Below, piece after piece: positions 45,831 through 53,688 of a stretch of DNA of 64,000 nt (positions within the stretch are counted from its first letter, which is position 1; every line of letters begins with the position of its first letter). Below the pieces are notes generated by a model that saw only the letters and a program-made list of their open reading frames with translations, was not told where the DNA came from and made no database searches. The DNA is from JAVKBW01 sp964352715. Its GTDB lineage: Bacteria > Pseudomonadota > Alphaproteobacteria > UBA8366 > Aestuariispiraceae. The translations under genes were made by a program, and so were the position numbers. Location of the stretch: the NCBI GenBank assembly GCA_964352715.1, contig CAYGSU010000005.1:46779-110778 (forward strand), read 5' to 3'.

Positions 45831-46754
45831 ATGAAAACAGATATCGAAGACAAGGCGGCTCGCCGCGTGCTGGCGTTTGGATTCGCGGCAGCGGCGGCGG
45901 GGTTTCTGTTCATACCGGTCGGCGATGCCATCGGGAAATATCTCGGCGAAAGTGGAATGCCGGCAATTCAGGTCGGCTGGGGTCGCTGGATTTTCCAGAT
46001 GATCTTCCTGTTTCCGGTTGTCTTCATGCTGTACCGCAAACAGCTTTGGCCGATACCCCGGTTCTGGCTGCAACTACTGCGGGCCAGTGCGATGATCGGC
46101 GCGACGATTACCTTCTTCTGGGGCATCGCAAAAATTCCGCTCGCCGATGCGACTGCGGTTCTGTTTATCGGGCCATTGCTGGTGGTTGTCCTGTCGGCGG
46201 TTATTCTGAAGGAAAAAGTGGGGCCACGCCGATGGTTTGCAGTCGGTGTCGGCTTCGTCGGGATGCTCATTATTGTTCGGCCCGGGGCAGCAGGCTTTGA
46301 CCCAAACATGCTGATCATCGTTGGAACCGCGTTCTTTTTCGGCCTGTTTCTGGTTTTAAGCCGGATGCTGGCCGGGCTGGCGCCAACCCTGATTGTCATG
46401 GTGTGGATGGGGGTTGTCGGCGTTGCGGTGACGACCATCGGTTCCATCCCGGTATGGGTTGAACCGACCATGAACCAATGGGTCGCGATGCTGCTGCTGG
46501 GCGCTTCGATGGCCTTCGGCCACTTTCTTATACTATGGGCCAGCGCACGGTTGGAGGCATCCGCTATGGCGGTGATGCCCTATCTGGAAATCGTGTCTTC
46601 GACCACGATCGGTTATTTCTACTTCGAACACTTTCCGGATATGCTGACATGGGTCGGATGCAGCCTTATCGTCGCCGCCGGCCTCTTTGTGGTTATCCGT
46701 GAACAGCAGATGAACAAGTCGCCGGTGAAACCGGTCGACTCAGCGATTCTGTAG
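45831..46754 (+). CDS. EamA/DMT-family transporter
   Basis: The 307-residue protein has ten hydrophobic helices in two EamA repeats, e.g. FFWGIAKIPLADATAVLFIGPLLVV (near 90-113) and FFFGLFLVLSRMLAG. Drug/metabolite transporters of this type move amino acids or other small solutes. It lies 28 bases after lpdA and faces the EutA-like gene end to end, so it may serve the adjacent catabolic operon, but nothing in it shows the substrate. Confidence 0.87.
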   Translation: MKTDIEDKAARRVLAFGFAAAAAGFLFIPVGDAIGKYLGESGMPAIQVGWGRWIFQMIFLFPVVFMLYRKQLWPIPRFWLQLLRASAMIGATITFFWGIAKIPLADATAVLFIGPLLVVVLSAVILKEKVGPRRWFAVGVGFVGMLIIVRPGAAGFDPNMLIIVGTAFFFGLFLVLSRMLAGLAPTLIVMVWMGVVGVAVTTIGSIPVWVEPTMNQWVAMLLLGASMAFGHFLILWASARLEASAMAVMPYLEIVSSTTIGYFYFEHFPDMLTWVGCSLIVAAGLFVVIREQQMNKSPVKPVDSAIL

Positions 46755-46761
46755 AACCGGT

Positions 46762-47502
46762 TCAGCCAAACAGCCGGCCGGGACCCATCCCGTCGGTTGG
46801 AATTCCTGCCAGGTGCAGCATGTGCCAGGCAAGCGCCTGGTTGCTGGTGATGACCGGTTTGCCGAGCCGCTTTTCCGCCTCGTCGATCACGCCGAAACAC
46901 CGCAGGTTCGTGCAGGCCGCGAACACGCCGTCGACCGTATCGCGCGCACCGATATCGCACAGGGCATCAAGAATAGAATGAGGTGAAATGCGCGCCACCA
47001 CCCGGTCGTCTTCCTGCTCGAAGGACCCGAAGGCGGAGATTTCAAAACCGTTGTCATTGAGCAGCCTCTGCATTCTTTCCGAAACGGCGGGCATGTAGGG
47101 GGTCAGCAAGCCGATGCGCTTGAGACCGAGATGCCGGCAGGCAGCGATAACCGCGCTGATCGGGTTGGTCGATTTTGCCGTCGGATGATGCGTGGCGATC
47201 AGCTTGCCGACATTTTCCGGCCCGATAGTCGTTGCACCCGATGTGCAGGCATAGGCGACCACATCCAGCCCGCGAGACGACGGCAATAGCGATGCGCAAT
47301 GAGGCATTTCATCCGCCATCGCCTGCAGGGTTTCCAGCGACACGTCATTCGCGTTCGGGATGCGGCTGTGATACAGCGCGATGCCGTCGCGGTTGAAAAC
47401 GGTTCGGAATTCGGCCTCCAGGGTTTCGTCTGTCGCCAGCACGATCACGCCGAAAGCGGCACGGGCTGTTGCGTCATTGTCTGTTTCGAAAGCCAGTGGC
47501 AT
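46762..47502 (-). CDS. EutA/maleate-isomerase-like enzyme
   Basis: The 246-residue soluble protein belongs to the maleate isomerase/arylmalonate decarboxylase branch of the Asp/Glu racemase superfamily, which includes the ectoine-utilisation protein EutA. The two active-site cysteines are expected at C86 in AYACTSGATT and C197 in FAACTNLRC. The ATG at 47502 is preferred to frames running into the upstream gene. It is last in a three-gene minus-strand operon. Substrate is unknown; EutA-like is an inference from pattern and context. Confidence 0.8.
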   Translation of the reverse strand: MPLAFETDNDATARAAFGVIVLATDETLEAEFRTVFNRDGIALYHSRIPNANDVSLETLQAMADEMPHCASLLPSSRGLDVVAYACTSGATTIGPENVGKLIATHHPTAKSTNPISAVIAACRHLGLKRIGLLTPYMPAVSERMQRLLNDNGFEISAFGSFEQEDDRVVARISPHSILDALCDIGARDTVDGVFAACTNLRCFGVIDEAEKRLGKPVITSNQALAWHMLHLAGIPTDGMGPGRLFG

Positions 47503-47512
47503 AGGCCCCCTC

Positions 47513-48652
47513 CTAAAAAACCGGCAGTTCCGGCGCGGCGCGGCGCGACAGCAGTTCCGGCGCACCGTCGGTAATCAGAATGTTTTCCTCATGCACCATA
47601 ATTTTACCGTTGGCGAGGGTCATGCTGGGTTCCAGCGTCATCACCATATTGGCTTCCATCACCGTTTCATCGAACGAAATGATCGACGGCTGTTCCGTCA
47701 ACTGAATGCCGAGCCCGTGCCCGAACCGCCCGACATCGCCACTGCCTTCGCCGCCGATGACCAACGCCATCGCATTGAAGAGATCGCGGCAGGTCACCCC
47801 CGGTCTGGCGGCAGCGAGACCGGCTTCGGTTGCTGTGTACAGCGTTTCATAGCCGCGTTTCGCAGCGTCATCGGCATGACCGAATGCGAAATTGCGGTCG
47901 AAATCGCAGAAATACCCTTTCAGCGTTGCCCCCGTATCCAGCATCAGTACATCGCCTTCCTCAATCGGCGTCTTGCCGGGAGGCGATATCACATCCTCAT
48001 AACCGCCCTGTCCAGCACCACCGACCAGATACGGCACGTCATCCGCGCCCTGCGCCAGCAGATCGATCTTGAAAGATCTGAACGCCTCCGACAGCGCCAT
48101 GCCGGAATGAAACAGACCTTCCGCCCGGTCGAAACTGTTTGAGGCAATGGTGCAGATCGCGCGGGTGACGGCGATCTCGGCAGGTGATTTCACCATCCGC
48201 ACCGCCTTCAGCAGTGGACTGGCATCGATGAATTCCGCCGTTCCCAGCCCGTCGCGAATGCGCTGGAAGTCCGCCAGCGGCATCCGAAGACTGCTTTCGC
48301 GTCCCATCGCCATGCCAATTCTGGCGCAGGGTTTCAGGGCATCGATAACCAGGGTCACGCCGTCATCGTTTTCTGCAGGCGATGACCATGACCGGATATC
48401 GTCCAGCCATGTCATGCGCATCAGTGCCGCGCCGATTTCCGGGATGATGGCGACCGGCTTGCCGTCAGACGGCACAACAAGAAACCAGGGCCGCGTCGGG
48501 CTTTGCCAGAACAGGGTACGGAAACCGGTCAGATACCGCATTTCCGCTTCTGTTGTAATCAGTAGTGCAGAGAGATTTTTCTCATGCATGGCGGTCTGCA
48601 CGCGGCGGGTGCGCTGTTCAAATTCTTCCTGGGGAAAGTCTGCTTCAGTCAC
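47513..48652 (-). CDS. M24-family metallohydrolase (Xaa-Pro peptidase-like)
   Basis: The 379-residue protein has a creatinase N-terminal domain (about 10-130) and an M24 catalytic domain. Five metal ligands are present in order: D in MLDTGATLKGYFCD, the second Asp 11 residues later, H in FGHGLG, and Glu in LEPSM and HEEN. The GTG at 48652 is chosen as it overlaps the stop of the upstream lyase by 8 bases and has GGAAGAG before it. Between a lyase and a racemase-like enzyme it resembles ectoine-hydrolase (DoeA/EutD) context, but the substrate is not shown. Confidence 0.85.
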   Translation of the reverse strand: MTEADFPQEEFEQRTRRVQTAMHEKNLSALLITTEAEMRYLTGFRTLFWQSPTRPWFLVVPSDGKPVAIIPEIGAALMRMTWLDDIRSWSSPAENDDGVTLVIDALKPCARIGMAMGRESSLRMPLADFQRIRDGLGTAEFIDASPLLKAVRMVKSPAEIAVTRAICTIASNSFDRAEGLFHSGMALSEAFRSFKIDLLAQGADDVPYLVGGAGQGGYEDVISPPGKTPIEEGDVLMLDTGATLKGYFCDFDRNFAFGHADDAAKRGYETLYTATEAGLAAARPGVTCRDLFNAMALVIGGEGSGDVGRFGHGLGIQLTEQPSIISFDETVMEANMVMTLEPSMTLANGKIMVHEENILITDGAPELLSRRAAPELPVF

Positions 48653-49724
48653 CGCCCGGCTCTTCCGAAATGTACAGCAGCACCCGGGATTGGTCATTCA
48701 GTCCCGGCATGCCGCCTGAGTTTGACAAGTGGCGCAATCCGGCGACCCCGGCCGTTCCCGATGGAGAGGATGCGATACCGAACGTGTTCAGAAAGGCAAC
48801 GGTTTCCTGCGCTTCCTCTTCCGTCACGGTCATGAAGGCATCGGCCTCGCGGGCCAGATATTTCAGCGCCAGATGCGATGGGTTCTTGCAGTCCAGCCGC
48901 CCCATGCACGAGACCGGGCCGGACGCGGTAACGGCCGTTCCGGCTTCCATGCTGGCTTTCAGCGCCGGTGCGGCTTCCGGTTCGACAATGCAGATTGTGA
49001 CGGCATCACCCCAGGCCTCTCTTGCGCCGGCGGTACAGGCTGCCGCCAGCCCGCCAACGCCGGCCTGCAGAAAAAGATGGGTCGGTGGTTCGGGAACCTG
49101 TCTTGCCGCCTCGGCCGCCATGATAAGATAGCCTTCCATGACATCGCGGGCAGGGTCGCTGTAACCGGGCCAGGAACTGTCTGACAATAACCGCCATCCG
49201 TTGTCCCGGGCTGCCTGTTGCGCCGCTTTCATGCTGGCTTCGTAATTCACGCCTTCGCGCACCACGGTTGCACCCTTGTCCGTCAGACGACCGGCGAACG
49301 CCGCCGGAACAGTTTGCGATAGATAGACGATCGCCTTCGCACCGAACAGCTTTGCGCCCGCCGCCATCGACAGGCCGTGATTGCCGGCGCTTGCGCAAAC
49401 GTAGGTTTCGCCTGACAGAGCATTTTCATGTGAATCGGCGAAGCCTTTCCGAACACGTTCCGCGGCTGTTTTGGCGATCGCGTAGGCAGCACCCAGCGCC
49501 TTGAAGCTGCCAAGTCCCATGCGGCTGCGTTCGTCTTTCAGATAGACCTGTCCGACACCGATTGCTTTCGCGATATCGTCGCGTACCAGCAGCGGCGTTT
49601 CATGGGCGGCGGGGCACAGAGCGAACAGGGCTTCGGCAGCTTTAAGGTCAATGCTTACATCGCCCTCGGCAAGGCCCTTGGTGGATGGCAGGCCTTTGCC
49701 TTTGAATGGATTGTACAACATCAT
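48645..49724 (-). CDS. Diaminopropionate ammonia-lyase-like PLP enzyme
   Basis: The 359-residue PLP fold-type II enzyme resembles diaminopropionate ammonia-lyase. The PLP Lys is in RMGLGSFKALGAAYA near 67-81, then an AGNHGLSMAAGAK motif near 112-124 and a phosphate-binding glycine loop in QAGVGGLAAA near 222-231. In E. coli the related YgeX cleaves 2,3-diaminopropionate to pyruvate. EutB of the ectoine operon is another fold-type II lyase, so this could play that part. It begins the three-gene operon and faces the HD-domain gene. Confidence 0.85.
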   Translation of the reverse strand: MMLYNPFKGKGLPSTKGLAEGDVSIDLKAAEALFALCPAAHETPLLVRDDIAKAIGVGQVYLKDERSRMGLGSFKALGAAYAIAKTAAERVRKGFADSHENALSGETYVCASAGNHGLSMAAGAKLFGAKAIVYLSQTVPAAFAGRLTDKGATVVREGVNYEASMKAAQQAARDNGWRLLSDSSWPGYSDPARDVMEGYLIMAAEAARQVPEPPTHLFLQAGVGGLAAACTAGAREAWGDAVTICIVEPEAAPALKASMEAGTAVTASGPVSCMGRLDCKNPSHLALKYLAREADAFMTVTEEEAQETVAFLNTFGIASSPSGTAGVAGLRHLSNSGGMPGLNDQSRVLLYISEEPGGD

Positions 49725-49866
49725 TCCTACAGCAGACGGCTTTTCGGAAAATTTGGCAAGGCCCGCGGAATATCATTGACAGCAGTCGGGGGGGCGGAGG
49801 ACGATAGAAAACGGTCGGTTTAAATGAAAACCGGCGGTAAACTGGCATTCTGTACGAGGTAAATCG

Positions 49867-50451
49867 ATGGCTGAAGACAATCTGGTCGGGCGCACTGTTT
49901 CTTTCATTCATATGGAAGACGGCACCAAGGCGGACTACGATCTGCTGCACGAACTGGAGGTCGATTTCCGCGAGGAAACACTGAACCGGGTCATGCGGCA
50001 CCTGGAACTGCTGGATGGCAGTTACGGCGGCTACAAGATTTCCCGTCTCGGTCACTCGCTGCAATCGGCAACGCTTGCCATGAATGACGGCGCATCGGAG
50101 GAGATGGTCGTGGCGGCCCTGCTGCACGATATCGGCGATACGCTGTCGCCGGACAATCACGCGGAACTCGGTGCATCGATCCTGAAACCGTTCGTGCGCG
50201 AAGAAACCTACTGGATCATCAAACACCACGCCATATTCCAGGAATATTACTACATGCATCACCTCGGCCGGGACAGGAATAACCGGGAGATGTATAAAGA
50301 CAGCAAGCACTACGATGCCTGCGTGTATTTCTGTGAACGGTATGATCAAAACGCCTTCGACCCGGATTATGATACAAAACCGCTGGAAACGTTCCTGCCG
50401 ATGCTGCAGCGGATTTTCTCCCGCGCCCCGTTCGAACATTTCGACAAATAG
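49867..50451 (+). CDS. HD-domain protein (PhnZ-like oxygenase candidate)
   Basis: The 194-residue protein has an HD domain. Likely metal ligands are H63 in RLGHSLQ, H87-D88 in LLHDIGD, H98 in DNHAELG, H120/H121 in IKHHAIF and D160 in CERYDQN. This is the six-ligand set of di-iron HD proteins, which include hydrolases and the mixed-valent oxygenases PhnZ and TmpB. The short N-terminus with no other domain matches PhnZ-like proteins in size. It starts at 49867, 142 bases from the divergent lyase, and is followed by the DddP-like gene. Which reaction it does is open. Confidence 0.75.
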   Translation: MAEDNLVGRTVSFIHMEDGTKADYDLLHELEVDFREETLNRVMRHLELLDGSYGGYKISRLGHSLQSATLAMNDGASEEMVVAALLHDIGDTLSPDNHAELGASILKPFVREETYWIIKHHAIFQEYYYMHHLGRDRNNREMYKDSKHYDACVYFCERYDQNAFDPDYDTKPLETFLPMLQRIFSRAPFEHFDK

Positions 50452-50481
50452 AAACCGACTACACGCATCTGGGGTCCGGCG

Positions 50482-51672
50482 GTGACATACCATCAAACCG
50501 CCGTCGATCTGCCGGCCCTGCGCCGCTACCGGCTGGACCGTATCCAGGCTGAACTGAAACGGCGCGATCTGGCCGGCGCGTTGCTTACCGATCCGGTCAA
50601 TATCCGCTATGCGACCGATTCGGTGAACATGCAGGTCTGGGCGCTGCACAATCAGGTTCGGTTTGTCTATATCGCGACCGAAGGACCGATGATCCTGTTT
50701 GACTTCGGCAGGATTTCCGAAGCGACAAAGCAACTTAACCTGATCGACGAAATCAGGCCGATCACAGCGACGTTCTATTTTCTGGCCGGCAACCGGCTGG
50801 CTGAAAAAACCGGAGTCTGGGCGGATGAAATCGCCGATCTGGTAGCCGGGCATGGCGGCGGCAACCGAAGGATTGCCGTCGACAAGCTGGAAATCGAAGG
50901 CGTCAGGGCGCTGGATGCGCGGCGAATCGTTCTGGTCGACGGCCAGGAGTTGATGGAAACCGCGCGGGCGATCAAAAGCGCCGAGGAAATCCATGCGATG
51001 CGCGAAGCCATCGCCGTTTGCGAGGAAGGCATGCGCCGAATGCATGCAGCGCTCGAACCCGGCGTTACTGAATCCTATATCTGGTCGCTGTTATGTCAGG
51101 CGAATATCGAGCTGGGCGGCGAATGGATGGAAGCAAGGTTGCTCACCTCCGGTCCGCGAACCTTTCCCTGGTATCAGGAAGCCGGCAACCGGGTGATCGA
51201 AGCTGGCGATATCGTCAGTTTCGATACCGATATGATCGGGCCGAACGGTTATTGCGCCGATATTTCCCGCGCCTGGGTGGCGGGAGGCCGCAAGCCGACG
51301 ACGGATCAGGCCTGGATGCTCGACCTTGCACGCGAAGAACTGGCCCACAACATTGCCGTCACAAAACCCGGCATGACGTTTCGGGAGGTTGCGGAAGCGG
51401 CGTTCAAGGTGCCGGAAAAATGCATGGCGCACCGATACGGCGGTATCGCCCACGGCATCGGCATGGCCGATGAATGGCCACCGATCTATCACGCCGACCA
51501 TTTCGCAGAATCAGGCGTTGAGGGTGTAATCGAACCGGGTATGACCCTGTGCTTCGAATCGCTTGTCGGGGTCGATGGCGGAACGGAATCGGTCAAACTC
51601 GAACAGCAGGTGGTGGTCACCGAAACGGGGCTTGAATTGCTCTCAGATTATTCGCTCGACGAGGCGACCTGA
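50482..51672 (+). CDS. DddP-like M24 protein (candidate DMSP lyase)
   Basis: The 396-residue protein has the creatinase/M24 fold and strongly resembles DddP, which cleaves dimethylsulfoniopropionate to dimethyl sulfide and acrylate. Metal ligands are D248, D250, D260, H324, E359 and E374. These equal the published Ruegeria lacuscaerulensis DddP ligands D295, D297, D307, H371, E406 and E421 with a constant offset of 47, and D330 and Y319 match catalytic D377 and Y366. Ordinary M24 peptidases keep only one Asp in the first motif (DxG...), whereas FDTDMIG has two. It is 47 residues shorter at the N-terminus. Start is GTG; RBS is weak. No acrylate pathway is adjacent. Activity is inferred. Confidence 0.8.
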   Translation: MTYHQTAVDLPALRRYRLDRIQAELKRRDLAGALLTDPVNIRYATDSVNMQVWALHNQVRFVYIATEGPMILFDFGRISEATKQLNLIDEIRPITATFYFLAGNRLAEKTGVWADEIADLVAGHGGGNRRIAVDKLEIEGVRALDARRIVLVDGQELMETARAIKSAEEIHAMREAIAVCEEGMRRMHAALEPGVTESYIWSLLCQANIELGGEWMEARLLTSGPRTFPWYQEAGNRVIEAGDIVSFDTDMIGPNGYCADISRAWVAGGRKPTTDQAWMLDLAREELAHNIAVTKPGMTFREVAEAAFKVPEKCMAHRYGGIAHGIGMADEWPPIYHADHFAESGVEGVIEPGMTLCFESLVGVDGGTESVKLEQQVVVTETGLELLSDYSLDEAT

Positions 51673-51770
51673 TCCTGCATTGACCCCTTCCACCAAAAGA
51701 GGTTCTATCAACCTTTCTTAAACGACAGCTTGCCGGGTCTTGTCGGCACAATGCACAGAAGGATTCGGCA

Positions 51771-52772
51771 ATGATACTCAGCGGTTTTGCGATTTTCGCC
51801 GTCGTCGTCGTCGTTCTGGCGATCGTCCTGATCTTCGCCGGGGTGAAGGTCGTGCCGCAATCGGAAGAATGGACAATCGAACGGTTCGGCCGGTATACCC
51901 GTACCCTGTCGCCCGGCCTCAATCTGGTTGTGCCGCTGGTTGATCGTGTCGGCGCCAAGCTAAGCCTGCGTGAAACGGTGTTCGATGTCGAGGAGCAGGA
52001 AGTCATCACCAAGGACAACGCCATGGTGAAGGTCGACGGTGTGGTGTTCTATCAGGTGGTGAATTCGTCGAAGGCGGCGTACGAGGTGAACAACCTGCAA
52101 TACGCTATCCTTAACCTCACCATGACGAATATCAGAACAGTTCTCGGGTCGATGGATCTGGACCACATGCTGTCGCAGCGCGATGACATCAACGAACGTC
52201 TGCTGGGTGTGGTGGATTCCGCGGCCAGCCCCTGGGGCGTGAAAATCACCCGAATTGAAATCAAGGACATTTCACCGCCGCGCGATCTGGTCGATTCCAT
52301 GGCGCGGCAGATGAAGGCCGAGCGAGACAAGCGCGCGACAATTCTGGACGCGGAAGGTGAAAGAAGCGCGGAAATCCTGAAGGCGGAAGGCGCGAAACAG
52401 GGGGCGATCCTGGAAGCGGAAGGGCGTAAGGAAGCCGCCTTCCGCGATGCCGAGGCCCGCGAACGCGAAGCCCAGGCGGAAGCTAGCGCGACCGAATCCG
52501 TCTCGACGGCTATCGCCAACGGCAATGTCGCGGCCATCAATTATTTCGTGGCCCAGCGCTATGTCGAGGCGCTGGAAAAACTGGCTTCCGCACCCAATCA
52601 ACGGGTGATCCTGATGCCGCTGGAAGCCGCCAATGTGATTGGTGCGCTGGGCGGTATCGCTGAACTGGCGAAGGAAACTTTCGGTAAAGACAGTGGCGGC
52701 GGTGCACCACCGCCGAGAAGGCCTTCAGCGCCGCCCGCACCGAAGGAAAAGCCCTGGAATCGGGAAGAATAG
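51771..52772 (+). CDS. SPFH/Band 7 protein (QmcA-like)
   Basis: The 333-residue protein has an N-terminal membrane helix (residues about 5-25), an SPFH domain (about 25-190, with VVPQSEEWTIERFGRY and GLNLVVPLVDRV) and a long charged coiled-coil (about 190-270, repeated AEG/REA elements), ending in a Pro-rich tail. SPFH proteins scaffold membrane microdomains and regulate FtsH-type proteolysis. It pairs with the NfeD gene 28 bases downstream, the usual two-gene unit. Confidence 0.92.
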   Translation: MILSGFAIFAVVVVVLAIVLIFAGVKVVPQSEEWTIERFGRYTRTLSPGLNLVVPLVDRVGAKLSLRETVFDVEEQEVITKDNAMVKVDGVVFYQVVNSSKAAYEVNNLQYAILNLTMTNIRTVLGSMDLDHMLSQRDDINERLLGVVDSAASPWGVKITRIEIKDISPPRDLVDSMARQMKAERDKRATILDAEGERSAEILKAEGAKQGAILEAEGRKEAAFRDAEAREREAQAEASATESVSTAIANGNVAAINYFVAQRYVEALEKLASAPNQRVILMPLEAANVIGALGGIAELAKETFGKDSGGGAPPPRRPSAPPAPKEKPWNREE

Positions 52773-52800
52773 AAAGCCGCAACATAGCTAGGACCGACCA

Positions 52801-53262
52801 ATGGATTTTCTGAAACCCTTTCTGGATGATCTTGCCTTCTGGCACTGGTGGATTTTCGGGGTCGCTTTGCTGATTCTTGAAATGCTGGTGCCGGGAACGT
52901 TTTTCCTGTGGATGGGTGTCGCGGCAGTGCTGGTCGGGCTGGCGGTTCTGGCGGTGCCCGATCTCGTCTGGCAGTACCATTGGATCGGCTTTGCAATCCT
53001 GTCGGTTTCCGCCATCGTCATCTGGCGCTTGTATGCCGGCAAGCTGCCGGTCGAATCCGATCAACCGAACCTGAACCGCCGGGCAGCGCAATATGTCGGC
53101 CGACGCATTACCCTCTCCAATCCGATTGTCGACGGACGCGGCCGGGCGAAAGTCGATGATACAACGTGGATGCTGGAAACCGATGAAGGCGACCTTGCCG
53201 CCGGCAGCCATGTGGTGGTTGTCGAAGGTCGGGATTCAGTCCTGATCGTCAAGTCAGCATAA
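52801..53262 (+). CDS. NfeD-family membrane protein
   Basis: The 153-residue protein has two or three hydrophobic segments in residues 15-80 and a C-terminal OB-like domain (about 95-150) with GRRITLSNPIVDGRGRAKVDDT. This is the short NfeD form that works with an SPFH protein in membrane organisation. It has no ClpP-like protease domain. It is the second gene of the SPFH-NfeD unit. Confidence 0.88.
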   Translation: MDFLKPFLDDLAFWHWWIFGVALLILEMLVPGTFFLWMGVAAVLVGLAVLAVPDLVWQYHWIGFAILSVSAIVIWRLYAGKLPVESDQPNLNRRAAQYVGRRITLSNPIVDGRGRAKVDDTTWMLETDEGDLAAGSHVVVVEGRDSVLIVKSA

Positions 53263-53294
53263 TTGTCAGGGCTGCTGCAAAGGGTCGGAACACC

Positions 53295-53660
53295 TCAAGG
53301 CTCCACGGTTCCCTGCCGTGCCGCCCAGTCGACGGGGTACAGGGCGTAGAAGTAGGTGCATTTTCCGCTGTTCGCGTCATAGGTCAGGGTTGCGCCTTCA
53401 GGCAGCCAGACAATGTCTCCCTCGGCGCATTGATATTCCTTGCCGTCGCTTTTGATCAGAATACGGCCTTCCTTGATGAACAGAATTTCATCATAGGTAA
53501 CTGTCCATTCAATCGAGACATTTTCCAGCATTTCAATTCCCGCACCCATTGTCGAGCTGACCTCGGAACCGATGGCGCGGCAGATTGTGGTCGATTTCTC
53601 TCCCACGTTGGTGCTTTTGAAATTCATTTCAGATAGTTTGAAATGGCGGACGCCGCTCAT
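53295..53660 (-). CDS. EutQ-like cupin
   Basis: The 121-residue single cupin resembles the EutQ/DUF861 branch. A first cupin strand (EWTVTYDEILFIKEGRILIKSDGKEY, near 52-77) and the second (AEGDIVWLPEGATLTY, near 79-94) are visible. The usual metal His are not evident in the first motif, where Glu59 and the following residues take their place. It is second to the flavoprotein gene by 28 bases on the same strand and shares its promoter region. The function is unknown; small-molecule binding is the safest reading. Confidence 0.75.
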   Translation of the reverse strand: MSGVRHFKLSEMNFKSTNVGEKSTTICRAIGSEVSSTMGAGIEMLENVSIEWTVTYDEILFIKEGRILIKSDGKEYQCAEGDIVWLPEGATLTYDANSGKCTYFYALYPVDWAARQGTVEP

Positions 53661-53688
53661 GTCGGTCTCCTTGTTTTTTCCGGGGTGT

